Shown here piece after piece: positions 28,763 through 37,862 of a stretch of DNA of 64,000 bases (the first letter of the stretch is position 1; every line of letters starts with the position of its first letter). The stretch covers positions 124,001-188,000 of the forward strand of contig NZ_ABCQ01000003.1 in assembly GCF_000170855.1 (NCBI RefSeq), given 5' to 3'. Both the position numbers and the translations under genes were made by a program. A model generated the notes under the pieces. It did no database searches, was not told the origin of the DNA, and saw only the letters and a list, made by a program, of their open reading frames with translations. This stretch comes from Moritella sp. PE36 (GTDB lineage: Bacteria; Pseudomonadota; Gammaproteobacteria; Enterobacterales; Moritellaceae).

Positions 28763-29487
28763 TAGATCAGTCCACCGTTTACAGAGATAACTTGACGGGT
28801 AATGTAAGCCGCACAATCAGACATTAAGAATGACACGGTACCCGCCACTTCTTCTGGTTTGCCCATACGTCTTAATGGGATCATTTTTTTGATTTCATCG
28901 AGCGGTAGATCTTTAGTCATGTCTGATTCGATTAAACCAGGTGCGACACTGTTTACCGTGATCTTACGTTTTGCTAGCTCAAGTGATAACGCTTTTGATG
29001 CCGCAATAATACCGCCTTTGGCAGCGCTGTAATTCACTTGACCACGGTTACCCATTAGGCCAGAAACAGATGCCATAGTAACGATACGACCGCCTTTTTT
29101 AGCGCGTACCATCGGCATTACCGTTGGGTGGATCACATTGTAAAAACCGTCTAAGCCAGTACGGATCACGTCATCCCAGTCTTCGCCTTCCATGGATGGG
29201 AATGCCATATCACGGGTAATACCGGCATTGCAGACTACGCCATAATACGCGCCATGTTCAGCGATATCCGCTTCGATACTGGCTTTTGCCGCGGCTCTGT
29301 CGCACACATCAAATTGTAATAAGCTGGTGCGTTGACCGAGTTCAGCAATCTGAGCACAAGTATCCTGCGCAGCCTCAACACCCGAACGGCAATGCACGGT
29401 GATATCAAAACCGTCTTTGGCTAATTGCAGCGCAATCGCTTTGCCCAGTCCACGACTTGAGCCAGTTACTAGAATACGTTTACTCAT
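28762..29487 (-). CDS. 3-ketoacyl-ACP reductase of the aryl polyene cluster (ApeQ-like)
   Basis: 241 residues, a classical short-chain dehydrogenase of the FabG type: NADP-binding GSSRGLGKA at about 8-16, catalytic Ser in SVSGLMGN and Tyr/Lys in YSAAKGG. It would reduce the beta-keto group after each condensation. The start overlaps the ApeP-like stop by 8 nt, and its own stop overlaps the start of the ApeR-like gene, indicating tight translational coupling. Confidence 0.9.
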   Translation of the reverse strand: MSKRILVTGSSRGLGKAIALQLAKDGFDITVHCRSGVEAAQDTCAQIAELGQRTSLLQFDVCDRAAAKASIEADIAEHGAYYGVVCNAGITRDMAFPSMEGEDWDDVIRTGLDGFYNVIHPTVMPMVRAKKGGRIVTMASVSGLMGNRGQVNYSAAKGGIIAASKALSLELAKRKITVNSVAPGLIESDMTKDLPLDEIKKMIPLRRMGKPEEVAGTVSFLMSDCAAYITRQVISVNGGLI

Positions 29488-29941
29488 GATTATCCTTTAA
29501 AAATTGTGCTGGATCCTGCGGTTGGAATACATTGATGTTAGCTTTTGCTAGTACCGCATTATCTTCATCTTTTATAACGCAATCAAAAACACACAGTCCT
29601 GATTCGTCTTGAATTAGTTTTTTGGCTTCGATTAACAAGGTCTTCCCTACTTTAAATATACCCACTTCGGCGTTATATTTACGGGAGCCAAGCAGGAAAC
29701 CAATTTTCACTTCACCCGCATCATCTAATGCATGTGCACCACCATAAGCCGCAATGGTCTGCGCCATATATTCGCAGCCAACATAACTTGGTACGCCCTG
29801 TTTGGCGCTATCAAAGAAAGGGTTCGTGGGCGTAATAGTCACTCGGCAACTGACGTTTTCGTCGTCATAACTCACCAACTCATCAATTAAGATCATCGGT
29901 GCGCTATGCGGTAATACGTCCGCTATTGGGTACTTTTTCAC
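29480..29941 (-). CDS. 3-hydroxyacyl-ACP dehydratase, hot-dog fold (ApeP-like)
   Basis: 153 residues with a GTG start preceded by AGGAAAATAGCA. N-terminal DVLPHSAPMILIDELVS is typical of FabA/FabZ-like dehydratases of APE clusters. A second dehydratase (38597-39037) is in the same cluster. In the E. coli system ApeI and ApeP pair to form the active dehydratase; so the two here probably make a heterodimer. Confidence 0.85.
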   Translation of the reverse strand: MKKYPIADVLPHSAPMILIDELVSYDDENVSCRVTITPTNPFFDSAKQGVPSYVGCEYMAQTIAAYGGAHALDDAGEVKIGFLLGSRKYNAEVGIFKVGKTLLIEAKKLIQDESGLCVFDCVIKDEDNAVLAKANINVFQPQDPAQFLKDNHE

Positions 29942-29943
29942 TG

Positions 29944-31170
29944 CTATTTTCCTATCACTAAACTGATATTGTTACCGCCAAAAGCAAATGAATTACTCAT
30001 GCAGGTTTGTAACTTATTCTTAGCTGTACGCTCGGCATTGGCCTTGGCATTCACTAAGTTTATCGTCGCAAGGTTGTTATCTACCTCACCATCGCTGACA
30101 TTAACCGGCACTTTATGCGCTGGGTTATATTCATCATTCAGTAATAACCAGCAGATACCCGCTTCCAATGCACCTGCGGCACCTAATGTATGCCCAGTCA
30201 TGCCCTTAGTCGACCCGCACAATACCTCACTACCACAAGCGTTAAACATGGCTTTGGCTTCCATGTCATCATTCTTTGGCGTGCCGGTACCATGCAGGTT
30301 TACATAATCTATTTGTGAGCCTTGTAACTGCGCTTCGGCCAATGCTGCTTGCATCGCCCGTAATGCGCCCTCACCTTCTGGATGCGGTGCCGATAAATGG
30401 TGAGCATCAGAGGTTTCAGCCGCCCCCAATAATTGAATACCGCCCTGCTCTTTAGTGACGACAAATAACGCTGCCGCTTCACCAATATTAATGCCATCAC
30501 GGTCTGCCGCAAACGGATTAGTCTGTGTGGTCGCTGTTGAGGCTAATGCCTTAAAACCATTAACAGTCAGTTTTGCTAAGCTATCAACACCACCCGCAAT
30601 CACTACATCGGCTAAATCAGCTTCCAATAATGCTTGCGCACTCACCAGGGCTTTACCACTGGATGAACAGGCTGTCGAAATACTGTAAACCGGTCCTTTA
30701 GCCTGACATAGATCAGCAATAAACTGCGCTGTGGTGCCCATTTCCTGCATTTTGTAATGGTAGTTATCTGGGTATTTGCCTGTCGCGAGTTTTTGCTTTA
30801 ATGCTTGTTCGCCGTATTCGATACCCGAGGTACTGGTTCCTATCACTACTGCGATACGTTGTTGACCAAACTCAGTAATTAACGGCGCTAGCGTATCGGC
30901 AATTTGTAAATAAGCCAACTGACCAAGCTTATCATTACGAGTAAGCATTTTACCGTTAGTATCCGCTTCTAAGCCAGAGCCTGTTTTATTAAAAGTTGTT
31001 TTATCAAAAGCTGCATCAGGTACACGTCCCACATATTGAGGCTCTGCGTTTGGCAACTCGCTATCAAGTACTAAACCACTACGGCTACCTGTTAGTAATC
31101 CTGCGGTCACAGATGCTTTCGAATCGCCTAATGCGCATACCACACCAAAATCTTTTAGACAGATACTCAC
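29944..31170 (-). CDS. Beta-ketoacyl-ACP synthase of the aryl polyene cluster (ApeO-like)
   Basis: 408 residues with the full Cys-His-His set: ISTACSSSGKAL, NLHGTGTPKND and TGHTLGAAGALE. It is likely the active elongating KS that pairs with the chain-length-factor-like protein encoded at 42465-43349. Its ATG overlaps the DUF3261 lipoprotein stop by 4 nt. Confidence in condensing activity is high because all residues are present. Confidence 0.9.
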   Translation of the reverse strand: MSICLKDFGVVCALGDSKASVTAGLLTGSRSGLVLDSELPNAEPQYVGRVPDAAFDKTTFNKTGSGLEADTNGKMLTRNDKLGQLAYLQIADTLAPLITEFGQQRIAVVIGTSTSGIEYGEQALKQKLATGKYPDNYHYKMQEMGTTAQFIADLCQAKGPVYSISTACSSSGKALVSAQALLEADLADVVIAGGVDSLAKLTVNGFKALASTATTQTNPFAADRDGINIGEAAALFVVTKEQGGIQLLGAAETSDAHHLSAPHPEGEGALRAMQAALAEAQLQGSQIDYVNLHGTGTPKNDDMEAKAMFNACGSEVLCGSTKGMTGHTLGAAGALEAGICWLLLNDEYNPAHKVPVNVSDGEVDNNLATINLVNAKANAERTAKNKLQTCMSNSFAFGGNNISLVIGK

Positions 31171-31805
31171 AGTGACACCTTAGTTAATTCTGTTATTGTT
31201 ATTTGATAATCGCGCAGTAAATGCTTAAGGATATAACGATTATCGAACTTTTCGACGGTTAAAATAACCTGACCATTTTGGGTTAATGTACGCGTCCAAT
31301 CCGTTGCAGTTTGACCTGAACTATGTCTAAACTCTTGTTTGAACAAGCCATTGGTCGCTGACTGTAATTGCGCAAATGGCCAGTTCACCCATTGCAGATC
31401 TGCAATCACATAACTGATATCTAATCCCGGTACGGGCACATATTGATTAATCACAGCTTCGTCATTCACGCTCCACAATACATCAAACAGCGGGATACCT
31501 GATGGTGTCATTGCGACTAATTTAATTTGCGTTTCAGTAAACTCGACTTGGGCTAATAAACTGTGAATTTCACCATCAAAATCTGCTTCAATTAGCTGTG
31601 TTTTCGCCTGCATCTGTAATGCTGCTGGCGGCGCAGTCAGTTGTAAGGTGACACCGGGAGCCATAGTGACTAAATGGCTTTGTGGCATGCTAATACAGCC
31701 AGTTAATAATAAGGCCGTGAATAACACAGCGCTTAATCGCGGTGCATTTAACTTCAATACACTTAACCTCAGTACACGTAATCTCGGTAAACAGGTCCAC
31801 TTCAT
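31167..31805 (-). CDS. DUF3261 lipoprotein of the aryl polyene cluster (ApeN-like)
   Basis: 212 residues. A lipoprotein signal ends in LLLTGC (near residue 36). The N-terminal cytoplasmic stretch before it is unusually long and consists of a five-residue repeat (VLRLS, VLKLN, APRLS) encoded by a 15-bp tandem array at 31735-31794. The mature part is DUF3261, found almost only in APE-type clusters with LolA-like and MMPL proteins, so it is thought to help place the pigment in the outer membrane. It overlaps both neighbours by 4 nt. Confidence 0.85.
   Translation of the reverse strand: MKWTCLPRLRVLRLSVLKLNAPRLSAVLFTALLLTGCISMPQSHLVTMAPGVTLQLTAPPAALQMQAKTQLIEADFDGEIHSLLAQVEFTETQIKLVAMTPSGIPLFDVLWSVNDEAVINQYVPVPGLDISYVIADLQWVNWPFAQLQSATNGLFKQEFRHSSGQTATDWTRTLTQNGQVILTVEKFDNRYILKHLLRDYQITITELTKVSL
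31735..31794. repeat. 15-bp in-frame tandem repeat in the DUF3261 lipoprotein gene
   Basis: Four units starting at 31735, 31750, 31765 and 31780, for example AACTTCAATACACTT and AACCTCAGTACACGT. They encode the repetitive basic-hydrophobic N-terminus ahead of the lipobox. Confidence 0.75.
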
Positions 31806-34237
31806 TTTGCTACCTCAATTTCCTTGTTATTCAGATCGTTGTCAGTTTCTTCCATTTCAACCTGCTTAGCACCCAGTGACGCTACTTGTTTCGCGCTTAG
31901 CGGCGCTAATAGAAAGACTAACAAAATGCCAAACATAACAGTTAAACCGAAACTTTCTACCGCAGGCGTCACACTTAGCGCAAGCACACCAAATACCAGC
32001 GCAGATGAAATAGCCGACAAGGTTATCGCTAAAACGGTATTACGTTGTAATCCATGCTCTTGATAAAAAATAACATAATCAATGGCTAAGGCGAGAATAA
32101 GTAATACCGCTAACAAATTGAAAATATTAAGATGACCTAAGGTTAATTGCGTTAATAGCAAGGCACCGCCAGCACTGACCACAATACTTAATAACCCTAA
32201 CAAGCCTTGCATCAAGCCAAAACGTAAACACAATACCATCGTCACCACTAATATTGCCCCTGCGAACAGTAACAATAACGCTTGGCGATAATGGCTTAAT
32301 GCCGCAGACACTTCCGCTGGTTTATTATCAATGCTCATGTCAGGTTGTGCTGCGATCCATTGCTGTAAGTCAGTATTTAATGCCACACCGGAAGTTTCAA
32401 CCCACAAGGCGTACTTCTCATTGTCATCACTAATCTGGTATTGATAAATATACACTTCAGATAAAGCCTGCAATGGACCTGCATTAAACGCTGCTAACGT
32501 TAACGGCTTAAATTCATCTACCGTATCGGTTAACCCTAAGATCGCTAACCCCTGCTGGAAAACCTGTTGTTGCTCAGCGTCTTTAAGCAATTCATTATTT
32601 GCTTGCTGCTTGGCTACCGACGGTAATAAACTGGCAATACTCTTCACGGTTAAACCTTGCAGTTGTGAATTCTGTAATCGTGCAAGCAAGACTTCTTGAC
32701 GCTGCAATAAGGTTTCACTGTCATCAGCAGTGATCACAATACGCTGACTGTGTTGGTAACCCATTAACTTCGCCATCTTGATCTCGTTATCAATCAAAAA
32801 CGCGGGGCTGGAATTAAGTAACCGGATATCGTCATTAAAATTAATGTCATCGATGACAATCGCGCTGACTAACCCTAAGCTCAATACGACAAACACGAGT
32901 CGGCGTTGCTGGTGCAGTTTTGTTAACCAAACATTTAGCTTATCTGTTAACACCCAAACACTTGGCGTTACGCTAATTTTGCCTGTTAGATTAAAATAAG
33001 GCAGTAATAGCAGCACAGTTAACAGTGCACCGAACAAGCCAAAGATCATGAATACGGCCACTTGACTCAATAAGGATAACGGCGACATGATAAGGGCCGC
33101 ATAACCCAGCGCAGTGGTGATAAAGCCTAAACACAAGGCGGTGCGGATCGATTTAATACCACCACGAGTATTTAAGCTCACAAAGGCATGAAAGCAGTAA
33201 TCAATCACAATACCAATTAAGGTCACAGCAAAGACTAAGGTGAGTAAATGCAATTGATTGAATAAAGTAACGACTGCCGTTAAGCCATAAACCACTGAAA
33301 TGGTTAATACCATGAGCGCTAAATTCACCGGTTTTGCACTGCGAAATACCATCAAGATCATCAATAACACGGCGAGTAATGAGATAACACCAAAGGTCGA
33401 CATTTCATATTCAGCTTGCTGACTGGATTCTGCCGTGTGGAATAACACCCCACTGTAAAGCACATCCACATCAAACTTGCTTTCTAATCGTCGGAACTCT
33501 GCTTGCAACTGCTGCGAAAATGCTTGAGTTTGCTTCACCGAGAAACCATCAACATCAACCTTAATTGGCATGATGTAATGCTTTAATCCATTTTTATTGA
33601 CGACAATAATGCCCTGTTCAGTTTCAAACGATTGTAACTGGGTTAAACCTGTCGCCAAAAAATCAGCCAAATTCAGTCTTGGGGAAATAGCTAAACTACC
33701 GCTAACGAACGGATCGCTTACTTGGGTTAACTTACCTAACACGAAGTTATTGATGGCTTGAGGAGTGCTTAACAAAGCTTGATAGTCATCGGTCATGACA
33801 CTGTCACGATAAGGCTGATAAAACGCAATCACCTCGCTGATATCAGGGACTGTCATTGATTCGTTTTCAATGCCATCAAATGACGTAATTTCATTAGCTA
33901 ACTGGCGATATGCCGGGATCGCCTGTTCACCCGATATAGCCACCAGCACCCGTTGATTAGCTTGTTGGAATAATGCAGCCTTGGCTTGCTGTATGTTATA
34001 TTGCTGGCTGGCTTGCGCTTGGCTGTCGGTCGGTAATAACGACAGAATGTTAGTCTCTATTTGCCATTGCCCCCAACCTAACTGATAACCTGCTAACAGC
34101 AATACCATAGCCAATTGCAGCAAGTAACATTTCAGCCCAAGCTTTTTATTAAGATCTCGGTTATTACTGCCACGGCTGTCACTGCGACTGTTCGCGCTAA
34201 GATTAGAGTTGCTCACGAATAGCCTTTGGCAGTTCAT
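31802..34237 (-). CDS. MMPL/RND-type exporter of the aryl polyene cluster (ApeM-like)
   Basis: About 811 residues from ATG 34237 (a TTG lies just before it), overlapping the LolA-like gene by 35 nt. About twelve membrane segments in two blocks, with two large periplasmic loops, as in the MMPL group of RND transporters. The N-terminus has a Ser/Asn/Arg-rich stretch before TM1. It probably exports the finished polyene lipid from the inner membrane to the LolA-like carrier. Family and context are clear; the exact cargo is inferred. Confidence 0.88.
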   Translation of the reverse strand: MNCQRLFVSNSNLSANSRSDSRGSNNRDLNKKLGLKCYLLQLAMVLLLAGYQLGWGQWQIETNILSLLPTDSQAQASQQYNIQQAKAALFQQANQRVLVAISGEQAIPAYRQLANEITSFDGIENESMTVPDISEVIAFYQPYRDSVMTDDYQALLSTPQAINNFVLGKLTQVSDPFVSGSLAISPRLNLADFLATGLTQLQSFETEQGIIVVNKNGLKHYIMPIKVDVDGFSVKQTQAFSQQLQAEFRRLESKFDVDVLYSGVLFHTAESSQQAEYEMSTFGVISLLAVLLMILMVFRSAKPVNLALMVLTISVVYGLTAVVTLFNQLHLLTLVFAVTLIGIVIDYCFHAFVSLNTRGGIKSIRTALCLGFITTALGYAALIMSPLSLLSQVAVFMIFGLFGALLTVLLLLPYFNLTGKISVTPSVWVLTDKLNVWLTKLHQQRRLVFVVLSLGLVSAIVIDDINFNDDIRLLNSSPAFLIDNEIKMAKLMGYQHSQRIVITADDSETLLQRQEVLLARLQNSQLQGLTVKSIASLLPSVAKQQANNELLKDAEQQQVFQQGLAILGLTDTVDEFKPLTLAAFNAGPLQALSEVYIYQYQISDDNEKYALWVETSGVALNTDLQQWIAAQPDMSIDNKPAEVSAALSHYRQALLLLFAGAILVVTMVLCLRFGLMQGLLGLLSIVVSAGGALLLTQLTLGHLNIFNLLAVLLILALAIDYVIFYQEHGLQRNTVLAITLSAISSALVFGVLALSVTPAVESFGLTVMFGILLVFLLAPLSAKQVASLGAKQVEMEETDNDLNNKEIEVAK

Positions 34238-34859
34238 CAACCGCTGTCAAATTAATCGTAATCTCGGTACGGTTACCCGAGGTTTCAAACAATACTAAAT
34301 GCTCGACAGTATCCTTCCCGCATAACTCAATCACCCGCATAACTTTGGCTATCGTCGCGTCTTTTGGCGTTAACTCAATACAGGTTTGGTTTGAAGATGC
34401 TGTTTTTGTTAATGATGCTTTTGTTGATGAAGAAGCGGCCAAACTAAATTGGCTTTCTAGCGCAGCAAGGTCCCCGGACAAGGCACTCATGAGCACAGTT
34501 GCAATGGGCGTGGCATTATTGATTTGTTTCTGCTGCTGACGATGGTCAATGGAAAATAACCCCTCGTCTTTGAGTATCATGGTCGAGGCAATCGGTTGGC
34601 TGGTATGCCAAACAAAACCCAAGGCTTGATCTAAATACAACTCACCCGTTGAGGTTATAGGGTTTTTCAGTACCGTAAAATACTTGTTTTGCACAAACGT
34701 GCCACTGGCTATTGTCAGCGGTTTAAACTGTGATAATAATACCAGCGGCGCTTCAATCGTACCGTTACTTGAATCTGAGCTTAGGCCTTTAACATCATCG
34801 CCAGCAAACACATTACTGGCCAATGACATTAACAGCAGTAGTCGTAACCAACTACCCAT
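34203..34859 (-). CDS. LolA-like outer-membrane carrier of the aryl polyene cluster (ApeL-like)
   Basis: 218 residues with a signal peptide (about 1-19, ending NVFA). The mature part resembles LolA-type lipoprotein carriers (SGTFVQNKYF, FVWHTSQPIAS). APE clusters encode such a protein next to the MMPL exporter, presumably to shuttle the hydrophobic product across the periplasm. A Ser/Thr/Lys-rich linker (residues about 141-155) is encoded by a 15-bp tandem repeat at 34393-34437. It overlaps both flanking genes, indicating an operon. Confidence 0.82.
   Translation of the reverse strand: MGSWLRLLLLMSLASNVFAGDDVKGLSSDSSNGTIEAPLVLLSQFKPLTIASGTFVQNKYFTVLKNPITSTGELYLDQALGFVWHTSQPIASTMILKDEGLFSIDHRQQQKQINNATPIATVLMSALSGDLAALESQFSLAASSSTKASLTKTASSNQTCIELTPKDATIAKVMRVIELCGKDTVEHLVLFETSGNRTEITINLTAVDELPKAIREQL
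34393..34437. repeat. 15-bp in-frame tandem repeat in the LolA-like gene
   Basis: Three degenerate units starting at 34393, 34408 and 34423 (GAAGATGCTGTTTTT, GTTAATGATGCTTTT, GTTGATGAAGAAGCG), coding for a Ser/Thr/Lys-rich linker. Confidence 0.6.
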
Positions 34860-35280
34860 TCAATTCACCGTTCAATTTATCAGTAAAGACAGTAGGTGTC
34901 ACAAATTGCAATTCTTGTGTTTCTAAATCAACGGCAAGCTGGATCGTCGATGCTTTGGTTAATTTCTTACCCGTTTCTAAACAAGTGATCAGGTATTCCA
35001 TTTTTAAGCGCGATTCCACTTCAACTAAATGTGCATCCACTTTGATCTTCTGCGCATAACGCGCCGAAGCAATGTACTTCACGCGCATATCGACAATCGG
35101 CCACACGTAACCTGATTTACTCATATCTTCATAATCGTAATTCATTTTACGTAATAGCGCGCTGCGAGCCACTTCAAAGTAACGCGCATAGTTACCGTGC
35201 CACACGACTTGCATCGGATCACAATCATGAAACGGTACGTCAATAATAACGGATTCTGATAACAGACTATTTTTGCTCAT
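34852..35280 (-). CDS. Acyl thioesterase of the aryl polyene cluster (ApeK-like)
   Basis: 142 residues, hot-dog fold of the 4-hydroxybenzoyl-CoA thioesterase type, with the catalytic-region motif DCDPMQVVWHGNYARYFE near the N-terminus. It may release or proofread aryl/polyene thioesters. The gene lies between the ammonia-lyase and the LolA-like gene and overlaps the latter by 8 nt. Confidence 0.88.
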   Translation of the reverse strand: MSKNSLLSESVIIDVPFHDCDPMQVVWHGNYARYFEVARSALLRKMNYDYEDMSKSGYVWPIVDMRVKYIASARYAQKIKVDAHLVEVESRLKMEYLITCLETGKKLTKASTIQLAVDLETQELQFVTPTVFTDKLNGELNG

Positions 35281-35313
35281 TTATTTATTACCTGCTCATA
35301 TCTTTTACATGAA

Positions 35314-36861
35314 TTATTGATAAAGCGCCCAACGCTGGGTTTGAATAGCGTCAATTGTAAAGCGTAATAGACTTTCCATTGGTCGGTCTTCTACTAGCGG
35401 TTCAAAGAAGCTGCAAATGTCGTTATACATCGCTTGAACAGCGACAGGTAAACTGGCTAAATCTAACTCTTTACGTTCAATACGAATGCGTAAACCTTGT
35501 ACTGTCGCCAATAATGTCGTCGCTAATACTTGCTCAGTAAGCTGTAACACCCGCATTGCATCACGCGAGGCAATCGTACCCATGCTTACTTTGTCTTGGT
35601 TGTGACATTCAGTAGAGCGTGAGAACACACTGGCTGGCATGGTCTGTTTTAATGCTTCTGCAGTGTAGGCTGATGCGCCAATCTGCATGGCTTTAAAACC
35701 GTGGTTAATATAACGACGTTCTTCACTGCTCATGGATAAGTTTGATGGCAAGCCATTACTATATTTAGTATCAACCAAAGACGCTAACTGACGGTCAGCA
35801 AGATCGGCTAGGTTAGCAACCGCAGTTTTCATGCTGTCCATTGCCATCGCGATATGACCACCGTAAAAATGACCACCGTGTAATACGTGCTCACCTTGAC
35901 CATCAATAATCGGGTTATCGTTTGCCGAGTTCAGCTCGTTCTCTATCATTTGACGGAACCAAGGCAGTGAATCCTGTAATACCCCGATAACGTGCGGCGC
36001 ACAGCGAATAGAATAACGATCTTGTAAACGGTCAGCATTACGCGGGTGTTCTGCATGATTTAAATCATTACGGATCCACGTAGCGACTTGTTGCTGGCCT
36101 GGGTGTGGTTTTACCGAGAATAAGATCTCATCAAAATGATGGCTGTTACCTTGAATAGACAGACTCGCCATAGCGGTAATACGCGCCGCCAGTTTAGTAA
36201 GATAGTTAGCACGATCAAACGCTAAACAAGCAACAGCCGTCATGACCGCTGTGCCATTCATGATCGCTAATCCTTCTTTAGGTCGCAATACCAATGGTGT
36301 TAAACCCACCTCGCGCATGACTTCACCACTGTTGCGGATCTTGTCTTTGTAATACACATCACGCTCGCCAATTAATGCCCCAGCAACATAAGATAACGGG
36401 GTTAAATCGCCACTTGCGCCTACCGAGCCTTCTTGTGGGATAGCTGGAATAATATCGTGTTCTAAGTATGCTGCGAGTAAATGCAGCATTTCCCAGCTTA
36501 CGCCAGAATAACCTTGTGCTAACGAAGTAAGACGGGTCGCTAACACAGCACGGCCTTCGGCAACACTGAATAACTGCCCTAAACCACAACCGTGAAAACG
36601 GGTAAGGTGTAATGGCAATTCATGTACGAGATGAAGTGGTACTTTGACTGTCACTGAATCGCCATAACCAGTGGTTACGCCATAAATAACCCCATCTTCT
36701 TTTAATAAGCTGTCTAAAAAGGCTAACGCTGAATCAATCTTATTGGTTAATTCTGGTGCATTACTGATACTGACATGCTTTTCTTGTTTCGAAATTGCAA
36801 CGATATCTTCAATCGTTAAACGTGATTCGCCAAACTTAATTGTTGCTTTAGTGGTAGCCAC
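35314..36861 (-). CDS. Aromatic amino acid ammonia-lyase (HAL/PAL/TAL family)
   Basis: 515 residues. The start is set at GTG 36861 because GGAG lies 6 nt before it; a TTG four codons upstream is the other choice. The MIO prosthetic-group triad Ala-Ser-Gly is in GSVGASGDLTPLSY, and the catalytic Tyr loop is YGVTTGYGD. In the substrate-selectivity loop the sequence is LTRFHGCG: Phe at the position of the Tyr-selective His of bacterial TAL and His at the HAL position. The enzyme would release ammonia from Phe, Tyr or His to give an aryl acrylate, a plausible polyene starter for the AMP ligase of the cluster. Substrate not settled. Confidence 0.85.
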   Translation of the reverse strand: MATTKATIKFGESRLTIEDIVAISKQEKHVSISNAPELTNKIDSALAFLDSLLKEDGVIYGVTTGYGDSVTVKVPLHLVHELPLHLTRFHGCGLGQLFSVAEGRAVLATRLTSLAQGYSGVSWEMLHLLAAYLEHDIIPAIPQEGSVGASGDLTPLSYVAGALIGERDVYYKDKIRNSGEVMREVGLTPLVLRPKEGLAIMNGTAVMTAVACLAFDRANYLTKLAARITAMASLSIQGNSHHFDEILFSVKPHPGQQQVATWIRNDLNHAEHPRNADRLQDRYSIRCAPHVIGVLQDSLPWFRQMIENELNSANDNPIIDGQGEHVLHGGHFYGGHIAMAMDSMKTAVANLADLADRQLASLVDTKYSNGLPSNLSMSSEERRYINHGFKAMQIGASAYTAEALKQTMPASVFSRSTECHNQDKVSMGTIASRDAMRVLQLTEQVLATTLLATVQGLRIRIERKELDLASLPVAVQAMYNDICSFFEPLVEDRPMESLLRFTIDAIQTQRWALYQ

Positions 36862-36874
36862 TGACTTCTCCAAA

Positions 36875-37819
36875 CTATTTCTTACGTTCTACTTTATGGT
36901 CTTCTTGCCAAAAATCAAAAAAGTTAAACCATTGATACGGGTATTGCAGACAAAAGTGTTCTAACCTTTGCGCATATTGATTAATTAACTCGCCGATATC
37001 GGCTTGTCTGGTTTTACGTGCAAACTTCAACTTATCTGATACATGCTCAAAAATAAGGTGATATTTGTTACCGTCTTTCAAACAAAACAGATAATACACA
37101 GGACATTCCAGCAACGAAGCGAGAATAAATGGCCCTTGTGAAAACGGCGCTTGCTGACCTAAAAAATCGGCATAAACCACGCGTCCAGGAGATGTCGTAC
37201 TGGTGCGATCACCGACAATCACGACCTTCTCACCCGCTTCTACGCGTTGTTTTAATAAAATGGCTAAATCAACACCCACATCTGACACTTGAATGAAGTT
37301 AACATTCACATTGGGGTTAATTTTTTGCATTATCTTATTAAACTCAATCGCATGATGAGTAAAAACCAATACATTAATACGGGTTTTATACTTACCCACA
37401 CTGAGCGTGCGACATACTTCCAAATTACCCAAGTGCGAGCCAATAAATACCGCGCCCTTATTATCTTCGAGTAATTTTTTAAATTTTTCGTCATAACTGT
37501 ACTGCACTTGATCGATAGTGATCTTGCCAGTCCAAGCATCGATCTTATCAAATGCACCTTGGGCAAAAGTATAGAAATGTTTAATACCTTCTCGATGACC
37601 CGGCTGTTTCGAACTGCCTTTGCGCTTGGCAATTTTGCCAAGGTAATTTAACGAGGCTTTTTTACTTTCCCCACCGGTGAAATACAAATACACAATCACG
37701 GGATAAAGAATAATAGATAAACCGGTACGGCCTAGAATACGGTAGCAAAACAGTAATGTTTTCATACCAAGGTAGGTACCGCGCTCTTGCATTTTGGACC
37801 AGTGTTTTGTGGTTGCCAT
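36875..37819 (-). CDS. LpxL-like lipid acyltransferase of the aryl polyene cluster
   Basis: 314 residues. The lysophospholipid acyltransferase fold has an HX4E catalytic motif (SHLGNLEV), as in LpxL/HtrB rather than the HX4D of PlsC. One N-terminal hydrophobic segment (about 28-48) anchors it to the inner membrane. In some APE clusters this function is fused to the glycosyltransferase; here the two are separate adjacent genes (next gene 37863-38600). It probably attaches an acyl chain to the sugar-linked polyene lipid, which is inference from cluster context. Confidence 0.85.
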   Translation of the reverse strand: MATTKHWSKMQERGTYLGMKTLLFCYRILGRTGLSIILYPVIVYLYFTGGESKKASLNYLGKIAKRKGSSKQPGHREGIKHFYTFAQGAFDKIDAWTGKITIDQVQYSYDEKFKKLLEDNKGAVFIGSHLGNLEVCRTLSVGKYKTRINVLVFTHHAIEFNKIMQKINPNVNVNFIQVSDVGVDLAILLKQRVEAGEKVVIVGDRTSTTSPGRVVYADFLGQQAPFSQGPFILASLLECPVYYLFCLKDGNKYHLIFEHVSDKLKFARKTRQADIGELINQYAQRLEHFCLQYPYQWFNFFDFWQEDHKVERKK

Positions 37820-37862
37820 ATTGCCACTCTTTCCTAACTAATTTTCTAAAATAAGCTCTAAA

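Noticed and set aside
34130-34230. 15-bp periodicity in the Ser/Asn/Arg-rich start of the MMPL gene
   Set aside because: Units are too diverged to call a tandem array with confidence.
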